Below are positions 33,961 through 43,950 of a stretch of 64,000 bases of DNA, piece by piece. Both the position numbers and the translations under genes were made by a program. Source of the stretch: Odobenus rosmarus divergens (taxonomy: Eukaryota; Chordata; Mammalia; Carnivora; Odobenidae); the NCBI RefSeq assembly GCF_000321225.1, contig NW_004450396.1:2797827-2861826 (forward strand), read 5' to 3'. Numbering within the stretch: position 1 is the stretch's first letter; every line of letters starts with the position of its first letter. The notes under the pieces are model-generated. The model was not told the DNA's origin. It ran no database searches and was given only the letters and a program-made list of their open reading frames with translations.

Positions 33961-34599
33961 TTCCTTTCACTTGAACATTTAGTGGCTATGGTAGGGCTAT
34001 TAATTGACTTAATTTCAATATTGTTGTGTCTCAGGGAATAGGGGAGCCTGAGGAGAGAGATTGGGGAATAACCAGTTGGTGAAGCAGTCAGACACACACA
34101 ATTTCTATCGATCAAGTTTGCTGCTCTATGTGGGCACAGTTCATGGTGCCCCACAACAATAGTAACATCAATGATCATTGATCACAGATTACCATAACAA
34201 ATATAATAATAACGAATGACTTTGAAAAATTGTGAGAATCACCAAAATGTGACACAGAGACACAAAGTGAGCAAAAGATCTTGGAAAAATGGCTTCAATA
34301 GACTTACTTGGTAACAGGGTTGCCACAAACCTTCAACTTGTAAAAAAAAAGTAAAAAAAAAAACCTCAATACAGTGAAGCATAATAAAATGGGATATGCC
34401 TATATAATACCCTGTAAGCTAAATAAATCAAAATTGCAGCTTCAAAAGAACTGCATTTGGGATGTTATGGTAGAGACTATATTTTAATGTATTAGAAAGT
34501 TTTGATACTTGCCTAATTTCTATCCCAGGGCATATTTCTTGCTTATCATCCAGTTTCCCTGAACCTCATTTTCTAAATCTGAGCCAACAATTAGAAAAA

Positions 34600-35290
34600 G
34601 CAAATATTATTAAATAACAAACATGAAAATATGTTCAAATTCATTACCAGAGAAATGTAAATTACTACATATTATGTAGAAAAAATTCAAAATATTGAAG
34701 TATTTTTAAATCAATGAAATACCCAGTTTTAGTAAGAATGTGATGAAACCAGTATATTCATATATTGCTACTTTAGTAAATGTTAAGGTGGTAATTTTGA
34801 AAAACAATTTTGCAATATAGTTCAAAAGGCAATTTATTCATTCAGAAAATTAAAAAAAAAATAAGTACTAAGTACCTCCAAAACACCGGTCCAGAGGCTG
34901 GCTGGAAATCAATGGCAGCCTACAGTTACACACTAGATTTGTCCTCATGTTGCTTGCTGTCTGGTATTATTTTTAAATTGAAAGGAAACATTGTATGTAC
35001 ATGCATATTCTCTAAACATAATCTAAATGCCCAAGAACTGAAAAGTGAATAGTAAATTTTAGCTTATCGATATCTTGTGAAACTATATAACCATGAAAAT
35101 GAGAATTATGAATAAAACAATTAGAAACACACGTTGGCATAATATTGTGAATAAAAAAATAAGAATTGATAATATGCCATGCATATAAAAACAAATATGT
35201 ATGGATAAAGTCTAGAAGGGAACATTAAAACAAGAGAATTAGATGAATTCAGTATTATATATTGTATTCCCCATTATTTTTATCACAGTG
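34600..35290 (+). mobile_element. Old L1M 3' region, sense, diverged
   Basis: 'gttcaaattcattaccagag', 'aaatgtaaattactacatat', 'ttaaggtggtaattttgaaa' and later 'taaccatgaaaatgagaat' resemble the end of ORF2 and the 3' UTR of old L1s. About 34860-34980 looks foreign to L1. Boundaries are approximate. Confidence 0.45.
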
Positions 35291-35435
35291 CTTTTTATAT
35301 AGGAATTTGAAAGCATTAATAACTGAGAAAAATAATATCTTGACATCATGGAACTTGCTATACCTGTCTCACATGACTCGTCTAAAAATCTTATGTTTCC
35401 CAAACTACATTTCATGAGAGTTCTGTGTAGTTTTT

Positions 35436-36208
35436 AAAAATTTATATTTTATCAGTGAGGTCATATGATACATGTCTTTCTCTGATTGACTTATTTTGCT
35501 CAGCATAATTCTTTTTTTATTGTTATGTTAATCACCATACATTACATCATTAGTTCTTGATGTAGTGTTCCATGATTCATTGTTTGTGCATAACACCCAG
35601 TGCTCCACGCAGAATGTGCCCTCTTTAATACCCATCACCAGGCTAACCCATCCCCCCACCCCCCTCCCCTCTAGAACCCTCAGTTTGTTTTTCAGAGTCC
35701 ATAGTCTCTCATGGTTCATCTCCCCCTCCGACTTACTCCCCTTCACGATATGGGGAATTCTTAATCTCAGGACACAAACTGAGGGTTGCTGGAGTGGTGG
35801 GGGGTGGGAGGGATGGGGTGGCTGGGTGATAGACACTGGGGAAGGTATGGGCTATGGTGAGCGCTGTGAATTGTGTAAGACTGTTGAATCACAGACCTGT
35901 GCCTCTGAAACAAATAATACATTATATGTTTAAAAAAAAGAAGATAGCAGGAGGGGAAGAATGAAGGGGGGGGAATCGGAGGAGGAGATGAACCATAAGA
36001 GACTATGGACTCTGAGAAAGAAACTGAGGGTTCTAGAGGGGACGGGGGTCAGGGGATGGGTTAGCCTGGTGACGGGTATTAAAGAGGGCATGTTCTGCAT
36101 GGAGCACTGGGTGTTATATGCAAACAATGAATCATGGAACACTACATCAAAAACTAATGATGTAGTGTATAATGATTAACATAACGTAATAAAAAATTAT
36201 ATTTTAAT
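35436..36208 (+). mobile_element. Carnivoran L1, 5'-inverted, with an extra antisense L1 3' end at the junction
   Basis: Three pieces lie between similar flanks (aaaaatttatattttat at 35436-35452 and aaaaattatattttaat at 36192-36208). Piece one, 35453-35511, is an antisense copy of the L1 region ending '...cctcactgata'. Piece three, 35747-36191, is sense and starts exactly where piece one would continue ('gatatggggaattc'), running to the L1 3' end. Piece two, 35512-35746, is a T run followed by an antisense copy of about 230 bp of the same L1 3' terminus. Pieces two and three are inverted copies. The paired frames 35528-35836 (-) and 35961-36179 (+) are the same non-coding sequence read twice. 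Confidence 0.8.
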
Positions 36209-37091
36209 TATTTTTCGGAAATGATTTAATCTATGAGATCTTTTTCTTGCTACTTAATGTTCATCTAAGCATACTTTATATCATATTTTTCTATTATAAC
36301 TTTACTTAATATTCTGGGGTAAAATGAGTTTGAAAATGCCAAGTTAGTAGATGTAAAAATACTTGGCACCTGTAATAAACTTTGTAAATACAAGATTTTA
36401 TTACCATAATGCACAGTTCCTTGAATTATCTTTTTTTCCCTTTGTTTATGCTGAACAAATTGGGTTAATAAGATTTTTAACTTGGGAAAATCTTTCTTCT
36501 GTTCCTTCTCTTAATGAGTAAGAAAGATTGACTTCCCCAAAGGAATGTGAAGACTCAGTTGGTTTATTGTGTTTAAAGCAGATTTAAGTAATAACTGATA
36601 AAGCAAGGCTTACATCATGAGAAGAGTAAGCAGTGGGAGATGGTGTGCAGGATGATCCACACACATCACATGTAGCACAACATTGCCCGAACCCAGACAC
36701 ACAGGAAAGCCATTTGGAGACAGTTCTTCCGCAAAGACAGAACATCTGAAATTAGAAGGCTGTGTGCAGGAGGTGGGTGTGCTGGAGCTACACACCCCAA
36801 TCGTCAGCATTTGAGAAGGGGGGATGGGCATTCTAGTTCAAGAGATGATAAAAGTTTTGTTTTCTATATTCTGTTTGTTTTGCTACTTCTTTTTCTCTAA
36901 GAATGACAGTAACCAATTTAGGGTGTAAATTACCAAGGAAGTGGGGGGCTGTGTCCCATGAGGCAGTGGGGCTGGTGCGGAGAGGAGCCTCCAGCACAGC
37001 ACTAAAAACGAGAGGCATGCAGGCTGAGACATACACCTGGAAGAGGCAAAAGGAGAGCCGAGAATGCAGGAGGCAACTGGATTCCATCTTT
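36209..37091. other. Unassigned sequence, 0.9 kb
   Basis: No gene or named repeat. Several 73-88 codon frames on both strands overlap (36610-37130) without motifs. Confidence 0.5.
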
Positions 37092-37108
37092 CCGATCATA
37101 CTTTTTAT

Positions 37109-37199
37109 TATTATTATTATGTTCAGTTAGCCACTGTACACTGTACGCTGTTCAGCGATTCATTAGTTAAGTGTAACACCCAGCACTCATCACAGCATG
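37109..37199 (-). mobile_element. Very short L1 3' end, antisense
   Basis: A 91-bp insertion with a TTA-repeat tail and 'cattagttaagtgtaacaccc', 'cagcactcatcacagcat' (reversed carnivoran L1 end). A 17-bp duplication with one difference (ccgatcat[a/t]ctttttat; 37092-37108, 37200-37216) flanks it. Confidence 0.85.
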
Positions 37200-37620
37200 C
37201 CGATCATTCTTTTTATGTCTTGTCCTTGTCTGATTGGGGCAGCTGTACCCACCGTATAACGTTGAAGAGAAGTAAGCAATTTTGCCTCGATGGGAACTTA
37301 AAGTGGACACTTTAAGTATGTTTCCAAGTTGTGTGATGTTTGCTAAGTTTTTTGTATTCTTTTATCATATGGAAGTCGCCTTCCGCTCCTTTTTACTGAG
37401 AGTTTTGGTAATGAATGAAGTTTGCGTTTATACCAGGTACTTTTCTTGCCTCTGAGATCATTGTATGATACTTTATCTTTTTAATCTGTTAATATGTAAA
37501 TTATTTTCATTTTTTTCTGAAATACATTGTGTGATATTTCAGGCATACAAGCAAACATAAAACCGTGTGGCCACCACCTAGCATAAGAATACAAATCTGA
37601 CATAAGAATTGAAGCCCTCA

Positions 37621-37733
37621 CGTTCTGCATGGAGCACTGGGTGTTATGCACAAACAATGAATCATGGAACACTACATCAAGAACTAATGATGTAATGTAT
37701 GGTGATTAACATAACAATAAAAAATTTTTTAAA
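37621..37733 (+). mobile_element. Very short young L1 3' end, sense
   Basis: A 113-bp 5'-truncated insertion ending 'cataacaataaaaaatttttt', with a 17-bp duplication AAGAATTGAAG[C/T]CCTCA (37604-37620, 37734-37750; one difference). It is the same L1 terminus as at 36060-36190 and as the inverted copy at 35512-35650. Confidence 0.93.
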
Positions 37734-38090
37734 AAGAATTGAAGTCCTCATATACCTCTACTTGATTGAATTTTCCTGTTTCTCAATGATAATTGCTACC
37801 CTCATTTTGAGGTTTATCATTCCCAACCATTTCCTCACACTTTTACTAATTAGAATATATACACCTACGTGATTCATGTTTCACGTTTTTACACTTTATA
37901 GAAGTAGTGCCATGCTGAATGTATTCCTCTGCAACTCATGATTTTCACTCAACATTATATTTTTGAAGTTCATTCATTCATTTATTCACTCATTCATTCA
38001 TTTTCACTGCTATATAATAAACCATTAAATACTTAACTCACAATTTTTACTCATTCTTATGTTGTTCATAAGATCTTCCTTTTTCTTTTA

Positions 38091-38311
38091 TTTTTTATTT
38101 TTTAATTTATTTTATTTATTTATTTGACACAGAGAGAGGGAGATAGTGAGGGAGAGAGAGCACAAGCGGGGGAGCGGCAGGCAGGCAGAGGGAGAGGGAG
38201 AAGCAGGCTCTCCGCTGAGCAGGGAGCCCGATGTGGGGCTCGATCCCAGGACCCTGGGATCATGACCTGAGCCGAAGGCAGACGCTTAATGACTGAGCCA
38301 CCCAGGCGCCC
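38091..38311 (-). repeat. CAN-SINE, antisense, perfect 16-bp TSD
   Basis: CTTCCTTTTTCTTTTA at 38075-38090 and 38312-38327 flanks a reversed full-length SINE of the 'CAGGACCCTGGGATCATGA' subtype. The tail is T-rich and irregular. Confidence 0.96.
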
Positions 38312-38989
38312 CTTCCTTTTTCTTTTAATACAAACATCACTGTCTTGAAATTTGTATTTTCTTTATGTACACGAGTCAGAGTTTTTCTGAGAATATAGAT
38401 ACACATGGAGTTTCTGAGTCCTAAGGTACATGTATTTTGTCAAATCTCTACCAAATAGTTTTAGCGGTTGTCCTACGTATTCCCTGACAGTAAGTATCAA
38501 GGTGTTTTTCTCAATCCAATGGCTATGCAATGGCACATCTTGTTGACTTTTTTTTATGTATCCCAGTTTCCCAGCAAGTATCTTTTCATTGTTTTTTAGC
38601 CATTTACTGCCCTTTTCCTTCAATATACCTGGTCATATTTATGTTATCTAACATAAATAGACATATTACACTTGTGTATCAGATTGTCCTTTGTTGGTTG
38701 ATTTTTAAGAGTTACCTATGTGTTTTGTTTACAAATCCTTTGTTGTATACATGCATTAAAAATATCTTTTTTTGTGGCTTGCATTTTTTCTCCATGTAAA
38801 GGGTCTGGTATAATACAGAAAATTTAAGTTTGGATACAATTACTTTTACCTTTTTGTTACAATTTGTGCTTATTGTGTTTTGTTTAGAAAGACATTTACA
38901 TCCCATAATTGTAAACACATTCTCATGTATTTGCTTTGAAAGTTTCATTTTTTTCTTTTTACATTAGATCTTTAATACACCTGCAATTA

Positions 38990-39026
38990 TGTGTGTGTGT
39001 GAGAGAGAGAGAGAGAAAGAGAGAGG
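38990..39026 (+). repeat. (TG)n(AG)n compound microsatellite
   Basis: Five to six TG units pass directly into about twelve AG units with one interruption. Confidence 0.95.
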
Positions 39027-39129
39027 TCATTTTAGTTTCTTTTCCTTCTGCAACATTTATGTCAGCACCGTTTCTGGAATAGGCCTCCTTTACCCACTCA
39101 TATGCAAGGCTAGCTCACCAGAGCTTGAT

Positions 39130-39375
39130 ATTTCTTATTTTAGTCATTCCAACAGATGTGTAATGTTATTTCATTGTGTTTTAACTTATATTTCCCTAAT
39201 GGTTAATGATGTTTATAACATATTTTCATGTGCCCACTGCCATTTTAATAGCCTCTTTAATAAAGTATCATTCATGTCTTTGCTGACTGTTCAAATGGTT
39301 TGTTTAATTTCTTTTTTTTAATTTTGAGAGTTTTTTAATATACTAGTTAAAGTCATTTGTAGATTTGTGATTTTC
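39130..39375 (-). mobile_element. L1M ORF2-end fragment, antisense
   Basis: 'tagtcattccaacagatgtg', 'taatgttatttcattgtgtt', 'tatatttccctaatggttaa' and 'tcatgtctttgctgactgtt' are the usual reversed L1 phrases. Confidence 0.65.
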
Positions 39376-39479
39376 AAATAATAAAATACTAGACATAAAT
39401 CCAAATAATTAAATGATAGATATAAATCCAAATATATTAATATTGCATTGAATAAGAATAGATGTTATCTCTATAAACA

Positions 39480-39703
39480 CTCTCCATTCAATAGATATGG
39501 CAGGAAATCAATAAGGAAAATCAATGAAGTAAAAATTGTTTCCTTCAAAAGATCAACCAGATTGATAAACATCTCACTAAACTGACAAGGGAAAAAAAGA
39601 GAAGACACAAATTTCCCACACCCACAGTAAAAGAGGATGTGTCCCTACAGACACTGTGGTTAATAAGAGGATAAAAAGATATGTTACCAACAACCCTATG
39701 AAC
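39480..39703 (+). mobile_element. L1 ORF2 fragment, sense (left part)
   Basis: The sense sequence 'caatgaagtaaaaattgttt', 'aaaagatcaaccagattgat', 'aaactgacaagggaaaaaaa' and 'cccctacagacactg'-like text corresponds to the ORF2 stretch just before the reverse transcriptase core. It continues at 40312 after the LTR insertion. Confidence 0.68.
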
Positions 39704-40311
39704 TGTTAAAATAAAATAAAATGGAAACCAGGCTTGAAAATCCCCCAAGCAGACAAAACCACTTAAGCCATGTAAGCAAAACTGAATCTAGCTATTTCAT
39801 GAACATAATAGCAATTTATCTTATTATTTCTTGTAATGTCTCTGATAATCATAAAAGAAACTTAAGTCGTCATCCTAAAATGATGTAAGATAATCACTAT
39901 TAAGCAATCCCCTGCCGTCTGGAAATATACAATAACCAATCATTGTAAAGGTTAAACACCTTTCTCATATTTCACTTTATAAGCCACCCTGTGTAATCAT
40001 GCCTCTAAGCTTCATGTCAGTTTTGGGTTTGAAGTATCTCTGTTCACAAAATCTTTCTTTCTTTTTTTTTTTTAAAAAGATTTTATTTATTTGACAGGGA
40101 GAGAGAGAGAAAGCACAGGCAGGGGGAGCAGCAGAATCCCCGCTGAGCAAGGAGCCTGATGTAGGGCTTGATCCCAGAGTCCTGGGATCATGACTTGAGC
40201 TGAAAGCAGGTGCTTAATCGTCTGAGCCACCCAGGTGCCCCTAAATGATTTATTTCTTGTTCAATAAATTATTCATATCAAAAGCAAAGCTCTCTGAATC
40301 TTCTTTTAACA
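39704..40311 (+). mobile_element. Candidate solo LTR of an endogenous retrovirus, with SINE inside
   Basis: The segment splits one L1 ORF2 fragment into 39480-39703 and 40312-40560. It begins TGTTAAAA and ends TTTTAACA, perfect 8-bp inverted ends of the TG...CA type. Inside, a TATA-like 'actttataagcc' at about 39974-39985 and an AATAAA at 40263-40268 are in the right order for an LTR. Removing the SINE (40062-40241) leaves about 430 bp. No clear target duplication is visible and no internal viral genes are present. The family is unknown to me. Confidence 0.62.
40062..40241 (-). repeat. CAN-SINE, antisense, inside candidate LTR
   Basis: Poly-T, then 'gattttatttatttgacagg', then a GC-poorer body ending 'gagccacccaggtgcccc'. 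The target duplication is weak, which suggests an older insertion. Confidence 0.92.
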
Positions 40312-40560
40312 ATAATAAATTCAACAACTTAGAGAAAGGACACCAATTTCTTAGAAACTACCAAAACTCAACCCAGATAAAAATCACTTGAATAATCCTA
40401 CTACTATGAAATTGAATTAATAGTCAAAAACTTTCTGAAAAAGAAATCTTCTGACCTAGATGGTTTGACTGGTAGATTAATTTATGAAAAAAAATACATC
40501 AATTTTTCACAATCTCTTCCAGGATATATAACTTAGCTCACATTTATACACAAATTAATG
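40312..40560 (+). mobile_element. L1 ORF2 fragment, sense (right part)
   Basis: 'aataataaattcaacaactt', 'tagaaactaccaaaactcaa', 'tgaattaatagtcaaaaact' and 'ttctgacctagatggtttga' follow the same ORF2 order as the left part at 39480-39703. Confidence 0.7.
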
Positions 40561-40579
40561 CATAATGAATCATACATCT

Positions 40580-40714
40580 ATTTTTATCTTTTTTTTTTAA
40601 GTAGGCTGCACACCCAGCATGGAGCTCAAGGCAGGGCTTGAACCCACAACCCTGAGATCAAGAGCTGAGCTGAGATCAAGCTGAGCTCAACCGACTGAGC
40701 CACCCAGGTGCCCC
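40580..40714 (-). repeat. Short CAN-SINE variant, antisense, with internal duplication
   Basis: A 16-bp duplication with two differences (aat[g/a]aatcata[c/g]atct; 40564-40579, 40715-40730) flanks a reversed short SINE ('gcacacccagcatggagctc', 'gagccacccaggtgcccc'). A direct duplication of 'gagatcaagctgagct'-like sequence sits at about 40650-40690. Confidence 0.9.
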
Positions 40715-40730
40715 AATAAATCATAGATCT

Positions 40731-41640
40731 AAATATAAAACAAAAAACTATAAAACTTTAGTTTTAGTCTTCATTTAGCCATTACTGGAAGTGCTTTCCT
40801 GAAAGTCACTTCTCTTTGAACCCATTTCTTTATCTATAAATTAGAAGACTAATATCTCTTAAATCAGTACCCAGAAAATTTTTGCGAATATCAAAACAAA
40901 AAAAGAATATGCAAACTATTATTATTATTCTACAATATAATTCCCTAATCTTTAATCAGATAATATCCATCAATCAGATATTAGTAAAGAAGATATTTCA
41001 TGCAGTGGTGAGCTCTCAAGAAATATCACAATTCAGAGAAAGCAAGCTGCCAGATCTAGATTACTAAATTAAGTTTAATGAATAACTCTATGTGTTTAGA
41101 GCAAATTGTTTTGAGCTTGTGTTTAATAAAATCAAATTTATTTTCTTCTATATTTTATTATGGTCATGTATGCCCTAGTTAGTGTACTCTCATAAAGGGA
41201 TTTTTATTGTTATGTGCCAGATTTATTACTATGACCTATGTTTTTAGACCTTGTTCTTTTGTAGATTTAAAGAAGGAGCCATATAGTAGTAAAGAAATTG
41301 ATTCCTAAGAGTCTAGAAAGCTGTAGGTTATTGAGGAAGCAAGAGAATCTAGTTAAAGGATACAGTGAAGAAATGTGAAGGACAACGTTATGCCAGTAAA
41401 TTTGATGACTCAGACAAAATATACAGGTCTAAGTCATGAATATAGGTTGCATGGTCCCTTTAAAACAATATGCTTTGGGTATTTAGAATACCTCTCCTTT
41501 GGTTAGGAATAGAACCACAGAACAAGTCTGCCAGGAAACGAGGTCAGTAACCAGACAATGCAGTGTGAGTGGGAAGTGGTGGGGATGATGGAGAATGGGG
41601 CAGGGAGGCTTGCCAAAGCCAGACTTCATCACCACTTCAT
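40731..41640. other. Unassigned sequence, 0.9 kb
   Basis: AT-rich, no gene and no named repeat. Confidence 0.5.
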
Positions 41641-41656
41641 TCCTAAAAGGAAATTT

Positions 41657-41855
41657 TTCTTTTTTTTAAAGATTTTATTTATTTATTTATTTGAGAGAGA
41701 GAATGAGAGAGAGAGAGAGCATGAGAGGGGGAGGGTCAGAGGGAGAAGCAGACTCCCCACTGAGCAGGGAGCCCGAAGCGGGACTCGATCCCAGGAGTCC
41801 GGGATCGTGACCTGAGCCGAAGGCAGTCACTTAACCAACTGAGCCACCCAGGCGC
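41657..41855 (-). repeat. CAN-SINE, antisense, perfect 15-bp TSD
   Basis: CCTAAAAGGAAATTT at 41642-41656 and 41856-41870 flanks a reversed SINE of the 'CCAGGAGTCCGGGATCGTGA' subtype with a GA run near its tail. The 85-codon frame 41558-41815 reads across it. Confidence 0.96.
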
Positions 41856-42079
41856 CCTAAAAGGAAATTTCTAAGAACTCTGAAAATTATGCCCGAGTCA
41901 CACTTTTAAGAGCGCAGGTTAGGGATGAAAGTGTTCTCTCTGAGTGAACGGAAGGAAAGAGTGAACTATTTGCCAGCAAAGCAACACTCTTCTAAAATAC
42001 CTCAAAGAAAAAAAATTACAAAAAATTAGGAAATATTTTATACTGAATAACAAAAGTATAACGTACCACAATTTGTAAT

Positions 42080-42378
42080 ATATACATAAAGCAATGTTTA
42101 TGCTACATGCTTATAGGGAAAAAAGTTTAAAATCAATTATTTAAGCTTTAACCTTAAGAACCTAGAAAAAAGAAGAGCAAATGAAACCCCAAGTTAGTAG
42201 AGGAAGGCAATAATAAAGAGCAGAAATTGAGGAAATAGAAAACAAGCAATAGAGAAAATTAACAAAACCAAAAGTATGTTTTTGAAAAATGAGTAAATTA
42301 ATTCCTAGCAAGAAAATGACCTCTATTAGGAATGAAAGAACAGATGTCTCTATGGACCCAATAAAAATTGAGAGAGTA
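42080..42378 (+). mobile_element. Old L1 ORF2 fragment, sense (left part)
   Basis: 'taaccttaagaacctagaaa', 'aagaagagcaaatgaaaccc', 'gcaatagagaaaattaacaa' and 'ttaggaatgaaagaacagat' match the ORF2 segment before the reverse transcriptase domain. The right part resumes at about 43950. Confidence 0.65.
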
Positions 42379-43950
42379 AGACTTCCCCCTTCCAGGAAGA
42401 TGCAGTAGTTGTACATTTCCCTATTTCTCCCACTAAGTAGAACCAAAAACCCTGAAAATTACATAAAAAATAAAAATCAGAAGATTCTGAAAGAAGAAGG
42501 CAGATTGGTTACAGACCTCAGGACCTGAAGAATGACATGTGGATGAATTTGCTGACTTTCTTTTTGCCTGTTAGTCCCCAGACTGGGTGCTGGAGAAGCT
42601 GGAGCTGCCAATGGATATAAACTCAAATAAAGCCCTAACGAAGCCTGCTCTCCTTAGTCCAAGGTCCAGGTAAAGGGTAGCCTAAAAGACACAAGTCTTT
42701 TAGAAAGTACTGTCCTATCTTATCTAAACACACACACGTGCAGTCACAGCTGAGGGGTGAACCCGTACTTCCCACCCTTGCCAGCTACAACAAGGTGCCC
42801 CAACTCCCCACTGAGGTGGCATCAGAGGCTGAGTAGGGAGCTGGGACTTCCATCCTTGCTGGGAAGTAATGAAGCCTCCCCTCACTGCCATGTCACTGGA
42901 GTACGCATGAGGAGAAGGAACTTACATCTCTAAGAGGCAGTCATCAAGTGCCCATTCTACGTCCCACTGGGGCGGTGACAGAGGAGACCTAGTGGAGAAG
43001 TGATTGTATCCAGGCTAAACCCCCGCCCACCTCTTGGTATGTCAACCTCGTGAGGAGCAGCGACAAGGCACTCAAGATGGAAGGGGTCATAGAAACCGAG
43101 TGGCGAGCACAACCTCCCACCCCACTCAACAGTAACAAGAACCTCCCCCCCAACACACACACATGTTGAGTGTCAAGAGAGGCTGAGTAACGAACCTGAA
43201 CTTCTACCCCCACCCCGGCAGTAATTAGGTGGGGTCCACTGCCCTATCCTCTGTCAGAGAAATACCAGAGGAAAGTTTAAATAAGATTCAGAATCTCATA
43301 ACATAATAACTAAAATGTCTGGATTTTAATAAAAAGCTCCTTGGCATACCAAGAACTAGGAAAATCTCAAATTGAATGAAAAATACAATCTGTATATACC
43401 AACAAACATTATCTGGCAAAGACTAAAGCAGCCATCATAAAAATGTTCCTGTGAGCAATTATAAACATGCTCGAAACAAGCAAAAAAAAAAAAAAAAGTA
43501 TCAGCAAAGAAATCAGAAGTGTAAGCAGAGAAATAGAAGATAGAAAGAAAAACCCTACATAAATTTTAAAAATAAAAAATACGGTGGAAAAAATCAATCC
43601 CAAAAGATTACATAGGCGTGATTCCATTTACCTACCGTTCTTGAAATGACAAAACTATTGAAATGGAGAATAGTTTAGTGCTTGATGGAGGGAGAGTGCT
43701 TGGGGAGAGGTAGGTAGGTGTGTCTATAAAAGAACATGAGGGATCCTTGAGGTGATGGAAATGCTCTGTGTCTTGACTCTATCAGTATCAGTATCCTGGT
43801 TGTGATATTATATAATACTTTTCCAAGATCCTACCATTGGGGGAAATTGGGTAGTGTATACAGGGGCTCTCTGTATAATTTCTTATAATAACATGTGGGG
43901 TTAGTTCTCTGAAAACAAACACATTAATTGAAAAAACAAGGCATTAGTTC
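42379..43950 (+). mobile_element. L1M/HAL1-like 5' part joined to a 3' UTR, lacking ORF2
   Basis: The first kilobase ('caggaagatgcagtagttgt', 'ctcccactaagtagaacc', 'cagacctcaggacctgaaga') looks like an old L1 5' UTR. Then comes an ORF1-like coiled-coil coding stretch ('agcagccatcataaaaatgt', 'tcagcaaagaaatcagaagt', about 43420-43570). At about 43590 it changes directly into an L1M 3' UTR ('cttgaaatgacaaaactatt', 'gatggaaatgctctgtgtct', 'attgggggaaattgggtagt'). ORF2 is missing. It sits between two halves of another L1 ORF2, so it is probably an inserted short element of HAL1 type or an internally deleted L1. Confidence 0.55.

Larger units (their letters stand above)
31615..34401 (-). mobile_element. 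Tigger1 DNA transposon, nearly end to end, split by two SINEs
   Basis: The transposase strand is minus. The low-coordinate end starts CAGGTGTACATCAGATACAC and continues with 'tttggtttcccagtgcatac' and 'atagtctattaagtgtg', the Tigger1 end next to the transposase C-terminus. The high-coordinate end (…gggatatgcctata) is the complement of the other Tigger1 terminus ('aggcatatcccattttat'), followed by TA. Minus the SINEs at 31816-32023 and 33612-33823 the element is about 2.35 kb, close to the 2.4 kb I remember for the complete element. Tigger1 is an old placental family, so this copy should be shared between orders. Confidence 0.88.
37510..38985 (-). mobile_element. Old L1M antisense 3' UTR and ORF2 end
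   Basis: The plus strand has reversed L1M phrases: 'gatatttcaggcatacaagc', 'tgaggtttatcattcccaac', 'cactcaacattatattttt', 'tttttgtggcttgcatttt' and 'ttaatacacctgcaattatg'. It is interrupted by a young L1 end (37621-37733) and a SINE (38091-38311) and contains a CATT run at 37968-38002. Confidence 0.7.

Noticed and set aside
35528..36179. Two similar peptides on opposite strands, which might suggest a conserved gene pair
   Set aside because: They are the same L1 3' UTR in inverted orientation and have no coding role.
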